Assembly (NCBI RefSeq): GCF_000225705.1
Contig: NZ_JH126470.1
Location: forward strand, 1 to 64,000
Length of the DNA: 64,000 bases
Source: Collinsella tanakaei YIT 12063
GTDB taxonomy: Bacteria; Actinomycetota; Coriobacteriia; Coriobacteriales; Coriobacteriaceae
Direction: 5' to 3'
Within the stretch, counting starts at the first letter, position 1. Each line of letters begins with the position of its first letter. Shown here piece after piece: positions 33,876-43,770 of the stretch. The notes beneath the pieces were generated by a model. That model did not search any database. It was not told the DNA's origin and was given only the letters and a program-made list of their open reading frames with translations. The translations under genes were made by a program, and so were the position numbers.

Positions 33876-34073
33876 ATGGACTTCATGAACGAATACGTAA
33901 ACGGCCAGCTTGCGAACCCCCAGTTCGTCAACCCGTACGAGGAAACCGCAACCTACGAGCGCGCCGAGCGCACCGGCAAGAGCCGCCGATTGAGCGATGC
34001 ACTGGTCTCCATGCTCGCGATGGTGGTGCTTTGCATCGGCGCCGTGTCCGTTCTTTCCAAGCTGGGAAGGTAG
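33876..34073 (+). CDS. Small membrane protein of unknown function
   Basis: A 65-residue protein with one hydrophobic segment, LVSMLAMVVLCIGAVSVL (about residues 43-60). The N-terminal part is polar and Asn/Glu-rich (MDFMNEYVNGQLANPQF). It has an excellent ribosome binding site, AGGGGGAGGAACC before the ATG at 33876. It sits 9 bases before the VanZ-RDD gene, so it is part of the same transcript. I do not recognise a family; a stop directly before the next start suggests coupling. Confidence 0.7.
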   Translation: MDFMNEYVNGQLANPQFVNPYEETATYERAERTGKSRRLSDALVSMLAMVVLCIGAVSVLSKLGR

Positions 34074-34082
34074 CGCACATCG

Positions 34083-35063
34083 ATGGGCTTCATCCTAAGC
34101 TTTACCGATAAGTTCGTCGCGGCGCTCTCGCTGTGGCCCTTTGCTTCCTTTATGCTTACGCTGCCCATTTTGGCGTATCTCTACCATCGCGACGGGCGCC
34201 TCAAGGTTTGGTCCGCGGCCGCCGCGTACCTTGTCGTCCTCTACTTCTTGGGCCTTGGGTGCTTCACGCTGTATCCGCTGCCAAGCGGAACCGAGGGGCT
34301 GGGCATCACCTACGGCATCGCGCCGCAGCTCAACCCCATAGCGTTTGTGGGCGATATCTACCGCGACGGAATCACGGCGGTGCTGCAGATCGTCATGAAC
34401 GTGGTGTTCTTTGTGCCGTTGGGCTTCATCGCGTCCAGGGCGTTTCGCATGCGTTTTCAAACAACGCTGCTGCTTGGCTTTGCAACCTCGCTTTTGATCG
34501 AGACGGCGCAGCTCACCGGCTTCTTTTGGCTGTATCCTTACGCCTACCGCACCTTTGACGTGTGCGACCTCATGTGGAACACGGGCGGTGCCGTCGCGGG
34601 GTGGTGGGCTGCCCGGCTGCTCGCTCGCGTGCTTCCTCAGGCGCAGCGCGACGAGGACTCCATTACCACCTCGCCCGGCTTTGTCCGCCGCAGCGTGGCG
34701 TTCATGCTCGATGGGGTCATAGTGCTTGTGGCCACGCTGTGCGTGTGGTCGCTCATCATCTTGATAACCCCCAACGGGCTGGACGTTCGCTTTGCGGAAG
34801 GCTCCGGCATGGCCTGGATCACGCTCGTCATATTCGTCATCGTCCAGTTCTTTATTCCGCTGGCCAACCATGGAAAGACGCCCGGTGGCTCCTTTGTGCG
34901 CATGACCTGCGAAACCAAAGAGCGCGGACCCGTCATGCGCGTGGTCTTTCTTGCGGTTCGTCTGGTCGTCATCATCGGCGCGTTCATGTACGCACCGTTG
35001 GCGATGCCGCTCCTGGGCCTGTTTTTCATCATCGCGCACCGCATGCCGTACGACTATCTGTAG
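34083..35063 (+). CDS. VanZ-RDD membrane protein
   Basis: A 326-residue integral membrane protein. Residues 1-185 match a VanZ-like module, with four to five helices and a motif region around LNPIAFVGDIYRDG and NVVFFVPLGFIASRAF. Residues 205-326 match an RDD domain (GFVRRSVAFMLDGVIVLV, then GGSFVRMTCETKERG). VanZ proteins are linked to glycopeptide tolerance and RDD proteins often to transport, but neither domain gives a firm function. The upstream small membrane gene is 9 bases away. Confidence 0.85.
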   Translation: MGFILSFTDKFVAALSLWPFASFMLTLPILAYLYHRDGRLKVWSAAAAYLVVLYFLGLGCFTLYPLPSGTEGLGITYGIAPQLNPIAFVGDIYRDGITAVLQIVMNVVFFVPLGFIASRAFRMRFQTTLLLGFATSLLIETAQLTGFFWLYPYAYRTFDVCDLMWNTGGAVAGWWAARLLARVLPQAQRDEDSITTSPGFVRRSVAFMLDGVIVLVATLCVWSLIILITPNGLDVRFAEGSGMAWITLVIFVIVQFFIPLANHGKTPGGSFVRMTCETKERGPVMRVVFLAVRLVVIIGAFMYAPLAMPLLGLFFIIAHRMPYDYL

Positions 35064-35149
35064 ATTTGTGCGGGAGCGTATTCGCGCGAAGCCATCAGGC
35101 GACGTCTGCCTCGCCATATGGCCTAATACTGTGGCGCTTTCAATCTTCC

Positions 35150-35204
35150 TCAACAAAAGACCTTGCAGGCGCTATGATTACCAAGAAATTACCTAGGCTA
35201 ACAT
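35150..35204 (+). promoter_or_regulatory. feoAB promoter with a partial DtxR/IdeR-like box
   Basis: TCAACA (35150-35155) and TATGAT (35173-35178) are 17 bases apart. Just downstream, ACCTAGGCTAACATT (35191-35205) contains the core TAGGCTAAC, matching about 11 of 19 positions of the IdeR consensus. Iron-loaded repressor there would block ferrous iron uptake. The match is partial, so this is tentative. Confidence 0.5.
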
Positions 35205-35280
35205 TGCGCCGCGGCTGCCCGCATCGCCTGCGTCCGGTGCTTTTTGCCTGTTGCATACGTTGGGGGAGTGGACGAGTCGA

Positions 35281-37761
35281 ATGAACCAAGAAGAGCTTCA
35301 GCATGGAAGCCAGGCTAGCAATGAAGAAGCCAACGGGCAGAGTGCTCGGACCGCGCAAACGAAAGCCGCGCCGGTTGAGCCTGTAGCCTGCGATTGGCCG
35401 CTCAGGCTCGATAAGCTTCCCATTGGCAAGGACGCCGTGGTGGCGACGGTCGATTCGGACGATCAATCCCTGCGCCAGCACATCCTCGACATGGGCCTCA
35501 CCCCCGGCACCGAGGTCACCATGATGAAGTACGCCCCCATGGGCGATCCCATCGAGATCCGTCTGCGCGGCTACGAGCTTACCCTGCGTCGGGCGGACGC
35601 CGCGCGCATCACGCTCGAGAACATCCATGATGCGCACGCGGAGCAGCGCGAGCAGGCCCATGGCGGCTCCACCGCGCACCCCGCGTTGGGCGAGAAGACC
35701 TATCGACCGCGTCCCGGCGAGCACCCCGTTCCCGCGGGCGATCCGCTGGAGTTCGTGCTGGCGGGCAACCAAAACTGCGGAAAGACCACGCTGTTCAACC
35801 AACTCACGGGCTCTAACCAGCATGTGGGCAACTTCCCTGGCGTCACGGTAGACCGCAAGGACGGCCAGATCAAGGGCCATCCGGAGGCCGTCATCACGGA
35901 CCTGCCGGGCATCTACTCGCTGTCACCCTACACCAGCGAGGAGGTCGTCAGCCGCAACTTCATTCTCACCGCGCGCCCGGATGCCATCATCAACATCGTC
36001 GACGCCACCAATATCGAGCGCAACCTCTACCTCACCATGCAGCTCATGGAGCTCGACCGCCCCGTGGTCCTCGCCCTCAACATGATGGACGAGGTCGCGG
36101 CAAACGGCGGCACCATCGACGTCAACCTGCTCGAGAGCATGCTCGGCATCCCCGTGGTCCCCATTTCCGCTGCCAAGAACGAGGGCACCGGCGAGCTGGT
36201 CGAGCACGCCCTGCACGTGGCGCGCCATCGCGAGCGCCCCGGCCGCCTGGACTTCTGCTCTGCGGACGGTCCGGATGCAGGCGCCCTGCACCGCTGTATC
36301 CACTCGGTCGCGCATCTGATCGAGGACCACGCCAAGCGCGCCGGCATCCCCTTGCGCTTCGCGGCGACCAAGCTGGTCGAGGGTGATGAGCTGGTGCGCC
36401 AGGCCCTGCATTTGGACGAGAACGAGCTGGACGCGCTCGAACGCATCATCTCGCAGATGGAGGAGGAGTCCGGCAAAGACCGCCTCTCCGCCCTGTCTGA
36501 CATGCGTTTCGCTTTCATCGGCGAGGTCTGCCGCCGCTGCGTGGTCAAGCCTCGCGAGAGCCGCGAGCACCTGAGGTCGCTCGCCATCGACCGTATTCTC
36601 ACGGGCCGCTTCACGGCGTTTCCCTCGTTCCTCGTCATCATGGGTTTGGTCTTCTGGCTCACGTTCGGCGTGATTGGCGCATGGCTGCAAGGCCTTATGG
36701 AAGAAGCGGTCGCCGCGCTCACAACGCTGGCGGACTCAGGTCTTGCCGCCTGGGGCGTCAATCCGGTGGTGCACTCGCTCATCATCGACGGCATCTTCGC
36801 CGGCGTGGGTAGCGTGCTTTCCTTCTTGCCGCTCATCGTGGTGCTCTTCTTGTTCCTCTCCATGCTCGAAGACTCCGGCTACATGGCGCGCGTCGCCTTT
36901 GTAATGGACAAGGTACTGCGCCGCTTCGGTCTTTCTGGACGCAGCTTCGTACCCATGCTGGTGGGCTTTGGCTGCAGCGTTCCCGCCATCATGTCCACTC
37001 GCACCCTGCCTTCCGAGCATGACCGCAAGATGACCATCATGCTCACGCCGTTCATGAGCTGCTCGGCAAAGCTGCCTGTATACGGCCTGCTTACCGCTGC
37101 ATTCTTTGGACGAGGGTCCGTTCTTGCGATGGTGTCCCTCTATATCCTGGGCATCGTTGTGGGCATGCTAGTGGCGCTTATCTTCAAGAACACCGCGTTC
37201 AAGGGCGAGCCCGTGCCGTTTATCATGGAGCTGCCTAACTACCGCCTTCCCAGCGCCAAGACCACCGTCATGCTGGCGTGGGACAAGGCCAAGGACTTCA
37301 TCACGCGTGCGTTCACTATCATCTTCGCCGCTAGCGTGGTCATCTGGTTCCTGCAAACGTTCGACTTCCAGCTCAACGTGGTCACCGATCAGGCCGACAG
37401 CTTGCTCGCCGGCTTGGGCGGCTTGCTCGCGCCCATCTTCGCCCCGCTGGGCTTTGGCGATTGGCGCGCATCCACCGCGCTGGTCACGGGCCTGCTTGCG
37501 AAGGAGAGCGTTATCTCCACGCTTTCAGTCCTACTGGGCACCGAGTCCGCCTCCGCGCTCACGGCCCTGTTCACCCCGCTTACGGCATATACCTTCTTGG
37601 TATTCACGCTGCTCTACCCGCCCTGCGTCGCCGCTATAGGCGCGGTCAAAAACGAGCTGGGCGCCAAGTGGGCGCTCGCCGTGTTCGCGCTGCAGGTGGC
37701 AGTCGCCTGGATCATCGCCTTCGCGGTCCACGCGATTGGAATGGCGCTGGGGTTGGCATAG
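35281..37761 (+). CDS. feoB: Ferrous iron transport protein FeoA-FeoB fusion
   Basis: An 826-residue protein. Residues 40-115 are a FeoA-like SH3-type domain (LRLDKLPIGKDAVV, then MGLTPGTEVTMM). Residues 155-320 are a FeoB G protein: G1 AGNQNCGKTT (161-170), G2 around NFPGVTVDRK, G3 DLPGIYSL, G4 NMMD. The C-terminal half is the iron-translocating membrane region with LPLIVVLFLF, GFGCSVPAI and the conserved GLLAKES. FeoA and FeoB are usually separate; the fusion is known in some gut bacteria. Start is ATG 35281 with GGGGGAG upstream. Expression is probably iron-controlled. Confidence 0.93.
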   Translation: MNQEELQHGSQASNEEANGQSARTAQTKAAPVEPVACDWPLRLDKLPIGKDAVVATVDSDDQSLRQHILDMGLTPGTEVTMMKYAPMGDPIEIRLRGYELTLRRADAARITLENIHDAHAEQREQAHGGSTAHPALGEKTYRPRPGEHPVPAGDPLEFVLAGNQNCGKTTLFNQLTGSNQHVGNFPGVTVDRKDGQIKGHPEAVITDLPGIYSLSPYTSEEVVSRNFILTARPDAIINIVDATNIERNLYLTMQLMELDRPVVLALNMMDEVAANGGTIDVNLLESMLGIPVVPISAAKNEGTGELVEHALHVARHRERPGRLDFCSADGPDAGALHRCIHSVAHLIEDHAKRAGIPLRFAATKLVEGDELVRQALHLDENELDALERIISQMEEESGKDRLSALSDMRFAFIGEVCRRCVVKPRESREHLRSLAIDRILTGRFTAFPSFLVIMGLVFWLTFGVIGAWLQGLMEEAVAALTTLADSGLAAWGVNPVVHSLIIDGIFAGVGSVLSFLPLIVVLFLFLSMLEDSGYMARVAFVMDKVLRRFGLSGRSFVPMLVGFGCSVPAIMSTRTLPSEHDRKMTIMLTPFMSCSAKLPVYGLLTAAFFGRGSVLAMVSLYILGIVVGMLVALIFKNTAFKGEPVPFIMELPNYRLPSAKTTVMLAWDKAKDFITRAFTIIFAASVVIWFLQTFDFQLNVVTDQADSLLAGLGGLLAPIFAPLGFGDWRASTALVTGLLAKESVISTLSVLLGTESASALTALFTPLTAYTFLVFTLLYPPCVAAIGAVKNELGAKWALAVFALQVAVAWIIAFAVHAIGMALGLA

Positions 37762-37820
37762 GCTACCTAATGCCCTTGGCGAGCATTTGCTCGCAATCGT
37801 GCTTATTCACTCCAAATACT

Positions 37821-37868
37821 CAAAACAGAACCGTTCGCGCTTCGTTTGACGCGGGCGGTTTTGTTTTG
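37821..37868 (+). terminator. Terminator after feoAB
   Basis: aaaacagaaccgttcgcg (from 37822) pairs with cgcgggcggttttgtttt (to 37867) with two G-U pairs and one unpaired base, leaving a ten-base loop. The T-rich right arm can act as U-tract. Confidence 0.6.
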
Positions 37869-37982
37869 GAGCGATAGGCAGGTGAGTGATTATGCGGGCA
37901 AACAAAGCGTTGTCTCGTGGCCTTCCTCCAGCGGTATCGTTCGCTCAAATCGCGGCACATCGATACGGTTGGAGGAAAACCC

Positions 37983-38840
37983 ATGCGCCAATCTGCAGCA
38001 AAGCGAATCATCACACCCAGGCTTCAGGCCGGCTACGTTGTTTACCTGCGCGAGGCGGAGCGCGCCCCAAGTACTATCAACAAGTACAAGCGCTCCATAG
38101 CGCGTCTTGCAGAATGGCTCAACGGACGGCCCGCGACAAAGGAGGAAGTTCTTACGTGGAAGCACCGCCTCGCCGAGCAGGGCATGTCGCCATCCTCGGT
38201 TAACTCCGCCATCGCGGCGGCAAACGGGTTCTTTCGCTACGCCGGCTGGTATGACCTGCAGACGCGCTACCTGCGCGTTCAACGCAAGGCGTTTCGCGAT
38301 TCTTCACGCGATCTTACGTTGGAAGAGTATCGCGCGCTCGGCCGGCAGGCATATAAGGTGGGTGACATCCCTGTTGCGCTTGCCATGGAAACCATTGCTT
38401 CCACGGGTATTCGCGTAAGCGAGCTTGCCTACATCACGGTCGAGGTGGTGCGCGCTGGTCGCGCCGACATCTCTCTCAAGGGCAAGATCCGCGTGATCAT
38501 GCTGCCCTTGCGTTTAAAGGAGAAACTGCAAGATTACTGCAATACCCGTGGCATTCATTCTGGTCAGGTCATTGTGGACGAAGACGGGCTGCAGTATTCG
38601 CGTCGGCGTCTTTGGGGAAGGATGAAGTGCATAAGCGCGGGCGCGGGCGTGGATCCCAGCAAAGCCTTTCCGCACAACCTGCGGCACCTCTTCGCCATTA
38701 CGTTCTACCAGGCAAGCGGTGACATCGTAAAGCTCGCCGACGTCCTGGGCCATTCATCGGTGGAGACCACCCGTATCTACCTTGCTGCGTCAGGTGAAGA
38801 ACATCGCAGAACACTCGATGGATTGGGATTGGTGCTCTGA
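37983..38840 (+). CDS. Tyrosine recombinase (XerC/phage-integrase family)
   Basis: A 285-residue recombinase. The N-terminal SAM-like core-binding domain spans about residues 20-105 (YVVYLREAERAPSTINKYKR). The catalytic residues are all visible: Arg in STGIRVSELAY (about 143), HNLRH (about 229-233), the LGHSSVETT His (about 256), and the nucleophile Tyr in RIYLAA (about 265). Small recombinases of this type excise phages, resolve dimers or invert DNA. Its position next to a surface-protein gene and an AT-rich promoter region suggests phase variation. Start is ATG 37983 with GGAGG upstream. Confidence 0.9.
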   Translation: MRQSAAKRIITPRLQAGYVVYLREAERAPSTINKYKRSIARLAEWLNGRPATKEEVLTWKHRLAEQGMSPSSVNSAIAAANGFFRYAGWYDLQTRYLRVQRKAFRDSSRDLTLEEYRALGRQAYKVGDIPVALAMETIASTGIRVSELAYITVEVVRAGRADISLKGKIRVIMLPLRLKEKLQDYCNTRGIHSGQVIVDEDGLQYSRRRLWGRMKCISAGAGVDPSKAFPHNLRHLFAITFYQASGDIVKLADVLGHSSVETTRIYLAASGEEHRRTLDGLGLVL

Positions 38841-38850
38841 TAGAACAAGG

Positions 38851-39021
38851 CGGAATGCTTATTACCTTCCAACAGTATAAAACAGCTGGTTATTAATCTG
38901 AAACCATGAGGACAGTATTATCAAAATAGACCTTGAAGCAATATGGCATCTTTTAGTGAGCTGCGATAAGGACTTCGGCTACTTATATTGAACACCCCTG
39001 TCGAACGGAATAAGCAATTCG
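38851..39021. promoter_or_regulatory. Imperfect inverted repeat flanking the surface-protein promoter region
   Basis: cggaatgcttattacc (38851-38866) and ggaataagcaattcg (39007-39021) are imperfect complements sharing an 8-base TGCTTATT core. The DNA between is AT-rich, with a -10-like TATATT (38984-38989). If these are recombination sites, the promoter could be flipped by the recombinase just upstream. The repeat is short and could be chance. Confidence 0.3.
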
Positions 39022-39065
39022 TTTCATTGGTGTGCTGGCATCGATGATGAGTGGGGGAGGAAGAA

Positions 39066-42000
39066 ATGCAGAAAAAACTTGCTGCAACGGGAGCTGCGCT
39101 TGGACTTGTCGCAGGGCTTGCTTCGGGATTGCCTGCTGTTGCGTTGGCTACTCAAGCGGGCGAAGTGCCTGAGACTTCCGAAATGGAGGTGGGGCTAGTT
39201 GGCGATTCAGCTGACAAAGCCGCATCGGGTTTGGCTGGAAATGGTACTGTACAAGACACTTATCAGATCGGCAGCGTCAATGATCTGCTAAAAATAAAAG
39301 ATATTGAAGCTGCCGCCGCCCAGAGCGGTGCGGGCGCAATCTACTATCGACAGACGAAGGACATTTCTTTTAGCAGCATTGCTGTCGGTGATTCTTCGAC
39401 ACCTTATATATCTGGAACATTTCGAGGCGTGTATAACGGAGGCGGCCATTCGATTGAGGGCATGGTCAAGCCTTTGTTTGGCGAAATAAAGGGTGACGTC
39501 ATTGGGGGCGCAACGGGCGATATCATCTCGTCTTACAAGTCTGGCGATGACTGCCTCAAGCTGTATAGCTCGGCGATTATTAACCTCAAGATAGTTGCCC
39601 CCTCAATTGATCCCTCAGATAATTTAAATGGGAATTATTCGTTTGTTGTCGGTCGTAAGGCTACTAACGCATCGTTTGTTCAGGTTGTTGTAGAGAGGGC
39701 GACGGTCAAGGGGTATTCACTTGAAGATTCCCAGATTGGCGGAGTTATCGGCGAGGGAGAAGCCTGCTTGTTTGATCGGTGCTCTGTGACGATGGACGCT
39801 TCCAATGCCAAGAATATAGCCGGTCTGGTTGGTAGGGCGTACGGTAATTCTGTAACACCGTTTGTAATGGTGGGGTGCCACAGCGGGGGCTCTGCGAAAA
39901 TGAGCGGCGTTTTCGGCGGAGGCATGGTCTTCATCGCTACCGATCTGAAAAATGAATCGGTTGGAGATTCTAAATATGAGCTAAAGATAGAAAACTGCTC
40001 ATCAAATATGAATATCTCTTCAGAGAATTCGAAGGGCTCCAAGAATGATGACGGTATGGTCAACATAGGCGGTCTTATCGGAAGGTCAACTCTTGCGACG
40101 CTTATCGATGGAGGCTCTTTTTCAGGTTCTCTTAAATACGGTGTGAAGGGTAACAATGTATATGTCGGAGGGGTTGCTGGCAACGTTGTCTCTAATGCCA
40201 AAGTGTTTGAAGGAGGGGAGACGTGTAATGTCGAAAACGCGACGCTTCCTTCGGGCGACACCTCTTCTGCGTTTTATATCGGGCGCCGAATTGGAGGTTA
40301 TGGTTCTGAAAAGACACTGGATTGGGGATACGACACGGGAGCAATTCTCCAGGGGAAGGATGGGGCTATTCCATCTATCAGCTCAGGAGCAAAGATTGGC
40401 GAGATCGGAAGCCTCAGGATGGTGACGCTTTCCAACGTTAATCAGGATGAGCTGGAGATATCTAGCAACAGCACCTTAAACATTGGCGCCGAGTGCACGA
40501 TAAAATCGATCAATTTCCATGGCGGGAACCTATTGGTTAGGAATAAAGGTGCGATTGGAACTATTAGCGTTGAAGATGGAATAGCTTGGCAGCTTGATAA
40601 TGAAGGGTCTATCGATGAGGTCGTATATAAGGGCAGTAGTCGCCTCGAAGGTAGCGGAAAGAGCTATGTTGTTGAAGTTCTGAGTAACAAGGGGTCTATT
40701 GGCAAGATATCTGCATACGATGGCGACGACCTCGTTTCCGTTGCCCTTGGCAGCGGTGTCGGAGTTCTTCAATATGACAATCAAGGCCAGCTTTGTCTCA
40801 CAACGAATAGCGATACGACTTTACCGGATGCAACAAAAGGTGCCTTTAAATTCGATGGATGGTTCGACGACCCAGGTTTTTCCTCGAATAAGGCAGAGAG
40901 TCTCGTACGCAATAAGGTTTACTATGCAAAATGGCTGAGGCAGATATCCTTTGATGGGAACGGTGCGGATAGCGGCTCGATGGCGAATCAGGCCGTTGTC
41001 GAGAAAGATGCCCAAGCGACCATCTCCACAAACGGTTTCAAGAAGACCGGATACCAGTTTATCGGATGGAATACTTCTGCCGATGGTGTAGGTACGAGCT
41101 ATTCGGCAGAGGAGAAGGTGTCTAAGGTTCCCAGCGGTGCCACGCTGTATGCTCAGTGGAAGGCAAACAGGTACACCGTCAAATTCGATTCTAACGGTGG
41201 CGATGGTTCGATGGCGGACGTCGAGGCGACCTACGATTCCCCGGTAACGCTTCCGGATAATACGTTCACCAAGAGCGGAAAGAAATTCGCCGGTTGGGCG
41301 ACGACTCAGGAAAAGGCTAACGACGGCGCCGTCGATTATTCGGATGGCACAGAAGTGCTGAACCTCGCGGAGAACGGGGACGTTACCCTGTACGCGGTTT
41401 GGACCGATAAGGATGTCCTCAATCCGGAGCTTTCTGATACGGTTGTCACCTACGACGGGACCCAGAAGCAGTTCAAAATCGACGGGGACTACACGATTGA
41501 GTATTACTTGAATCGCGAGAAGGTTGATAACCCGATTGCTGCAGGCATCTATGACGTAGTGGTTTCCCGTGATGAAGACGCTGATTGCGCCGCCTACCAC
41601 GCGCGTATCGCAGCCGGCCTCGTCATCGAGAAGGCCGCTCTCACGATCCTCCGAACAATATGAGCGCTTACGTGGGCGATGCGGTGCCGACCTTGGACCA
41701 AAAGGCGTACAAGATCGAGGGCCTTTGTGGGGATGACGAGCTTAAAAAAGCGCCGACTCTCTCTTACGAGTCTACTCCTGATATGACCAAGCCCGGCTCC
41801 GTCAAGATCGTCGCAGCTGGCGCGGAGGCGTCCGACAATTATGAGGTCTCCTATGGGACCGGCACCCTCACCGTATCCAACCGTCCCGTGACGCCGCCCT
41901 CCTCGTCCGATAAGACCGAGGTCGAGCACAACCAGGACGGCTCAACCACCACGACCGTGACCAAGCCCGACGGCTCGCAGACCATCACGCACGAGACCGC

Positions 42001-42951
42001 GACCGGCACCGAGTCCGTTGTGGCCAAAGACAAGGACAGTAACGTGATCTCCACCGAGGTGAAGGTTTCCAAGAAGGACGCCGAGTCCGGCAGGTTGGAG
42101 CTGCCGATCGAGGGCGAGAAGGTTTCAAAGGATCTTGACGATGCTGTTGAGATCTCCATCGATGTGCCCTCTAGCGTCACCGCGACAAGCCCGTACAGGT
42201 GACCGTCCCGATCGCCAGGGACGATGACTCCGAGCCGAACTACGGCGTCGTGGTGTTCGCGGTGGACGAGGAGGGCAACGAGACCGTCATCCCGAAGTGC
42301 GCCGTGGACGACGACGGCAACGTGGTCTTCGAGGCGACCGGGAACGTCGTCATCAAGGTGGTCGACGCCGCCAAGGACATGCCCGACGTGACCGACGCCG
42401 ACTGGTTTGCCGGCGACGTGGTCGACTTCGCCACGGCCCGCGGCATCGTCAACGGCGTGGCGCTTCCCGATGGCTCCCGCGTGTTCAACGGCTACGGCAA
42501 GACCTCGCGCGGCATGTTCGTCGCGATGCTCCATAACCTGGAGCTGAACCCCGGGGCAGCGAGCGAGGGCTCCCTCGCGGACGTGCCCTCCGACGCCTTC
42601 TACGCCGACGCGGCCACGTGGGCGCTGGAGGAGGGTATCCTCTCCGGCGTCGACATGCCCGGCGGCACCAAGCAGTTCCAGGGTAACGCCGACGTCACCC
42701 GCGAACAGGTCGCCGTCTTCCTGATGCGCTACGCCGGGTACCTGGGCATGGACGTCTCCAAGCGCGCGGAGATCGACTTCCCGGACGCCGGTGAGGTCTC
42801 CGGCTTCGCCAAGGAGGCCATGTCCTGGGCCGTGGCGAACGGCCTGTTCACCGGCGACGACGTGACCGGCGAGCTCAACCCCACCGACGGTGCGGCTCGC
42901 GCCGAGGTGGCAGCGGTGCTCATGCGCTTCATCAACCTGATGTACGCGTAG
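39066..42951 (+). pseudogene. SLH-domain surface protein broken by two frameshifts
   Basis: One gene of about 1295 residues is split into three frames. It opens with a signal peptide (MQKKLAATGAALGLVAGLAS). A beta-rich region with GLUG-like repeats follows. Around 40900-41400 are three InlB/Flg_new-type repeats, including YQFIGWNTSADGVGTSY. Then come an MBG-like domain, a TTTTVTKPDGSQTITHET repeat and three SLH domains (WFAGDVVDFATARGIVNG and kin) for cell-wall attachment. The frame shifts at about 41650 (ATCCTCCGAAC, one C short of TCCCG) and at about 42182 (ACCGCGAC, one C short). Both are single-base losses in C/G runs. They could be real inactivation, phase variation or sequencing error. 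The N-terminal two thirds are AT-richer than the SLH part. Confidence 0.8.
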
Positions 42952-42967
42952 AGACCGATTAATACTT

Positions 42968-43004
42968 AGGGGCAGCTGGGCGGAGTTTCCCGGCTGCCCC
43001 TCCT
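42968..43004 (+). terminator. Terminator after the surface-protein gene
   Basis: aggggcagctggg (42968-42980) pairs with cccggctgcccct (42989-43001) with one G-U pair over an 8-base loop, followed by CCTTTG. Confidence 0.7.
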
Positions 43005-43102
43005 TTGTATAGGCGAATAGGCGGATTATCCAGCGGTGCCGATGAGGTGCTGTCGGTTTTGTGTAGCACGTTGGCTATCCGGCGTGCAGGAGGTTGCATG
43101 GT

Positions 43103-43651
43103 ATGACGGACAATCGCCAGGGTTGGTACGCTGTCCATGTTGGCGTGGGGAGGGAGGAGGCGATGGCGTCCCGCATCTCGCGTGTGCTTCAGGGTTGTGG
43201 ATTGGAAGAGGCGTTCTTTCCCAAGTTCGAGGTTGAGCAGAAGTTTCACGGCGAGTGGAAGCGCGTGCTGAAGCCCTTGTGGCCCGGTTACATCATCGTG
43301 GCGACGCGACTTCCCGATGCCCTTGTAAAGGGTTGCGCCGAGCTCTCCGAGTATGCTCACGTCGTCGAAGTGGGCGGTGAGCCCGCTGCGCTGGTGTCCC
43401 CCGCAGCTGAACTCGTCCGCGCATGGACCGATCCCGGCGACAGGGTGGTCTCGTTGAGCACGGGCGTGAAGGAGAGGGACAACATGACGGTGCTGCAGGG
43501 CCCTTTGGTGGGCAGCGAGCACCTCATCGAGACCATGAATCGCCATAAGGGCATCGCCGTGCTGGGCGTCGACGGCCTGGATGGAAAGGGGCGGATGCGC
43601 ATAGGATTACGCGTGCTCCCCGGTGATAAGATAAGTAACATCGATTTTTAA
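43103..43651 (+). CDS. NusG-like transcription antiterminator
   Basis: A 182-residue NusG paralogue of the UpxY/LoaP kind. WYAVHVGVGREEAMASRI (from residue 8) opens the NGN domain, and FFPKFEVEQKFHGEWKR with LKPLWPGYIIV are the NGN-core contacts with RNA polymerase. The C-terminal KOW region includes LGPLVGSEHLIETMNRHKG. Such paralogues act on one neighbouring operon, often for polysaccharide or secondary metabolites. Here only the broken surface gene is adjacent and no biosynthesis operon follows, so its target may have been lost or lie elsewhere. Start is ATG 43103, GGAGG about 10 bases upstream. Confidence 0.87.
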   Translation: MTDNRQGWYAVHVGVGREEAMASRISRVLQGCGLEEAFFPKFEVEQKFHGEWKRVLKPLWPGYIIVATRLPDALVKGCAELSEYAHVVEVGGEPAALVSPAAELVRAWTDPGDRVVSLSTGVKERDNMTVLQGPLVGSEHLIETMNRHKGIAVLGVDGLDGKGRMRIGLRVLPGDKISNIDF

Positions 43652-43666
43652 GTTTCAGCTTGCAAA

Positions 43667-43749
43667 AAGGCCCACCGGCTTATCTAAGGGATGTTCTGAG
43701 ACGCGCGAAGCGCGGCGAACACATCCCTTAGATGAGTCCGGTGGGCCTT
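43667..43749. terminator. Giant two-part hairpin with conserved apex
   Basis: aaggcccaccgg (43667-43678) pairs with ccggtgggcctt (43738-43749). Inside, atctaagggatgt (43682-43694) pairs with acatcccttagat (43721-43733). The apex reads GTTCTGAG...GCGAAGCG...CGAACAC, the same motif found at 48119-48188. It lies between convergent genes and probably terminates both. Confidence 0.65.
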
Positions 43750-43770
43750 CTCTGTTAGGTATTACTCGTC

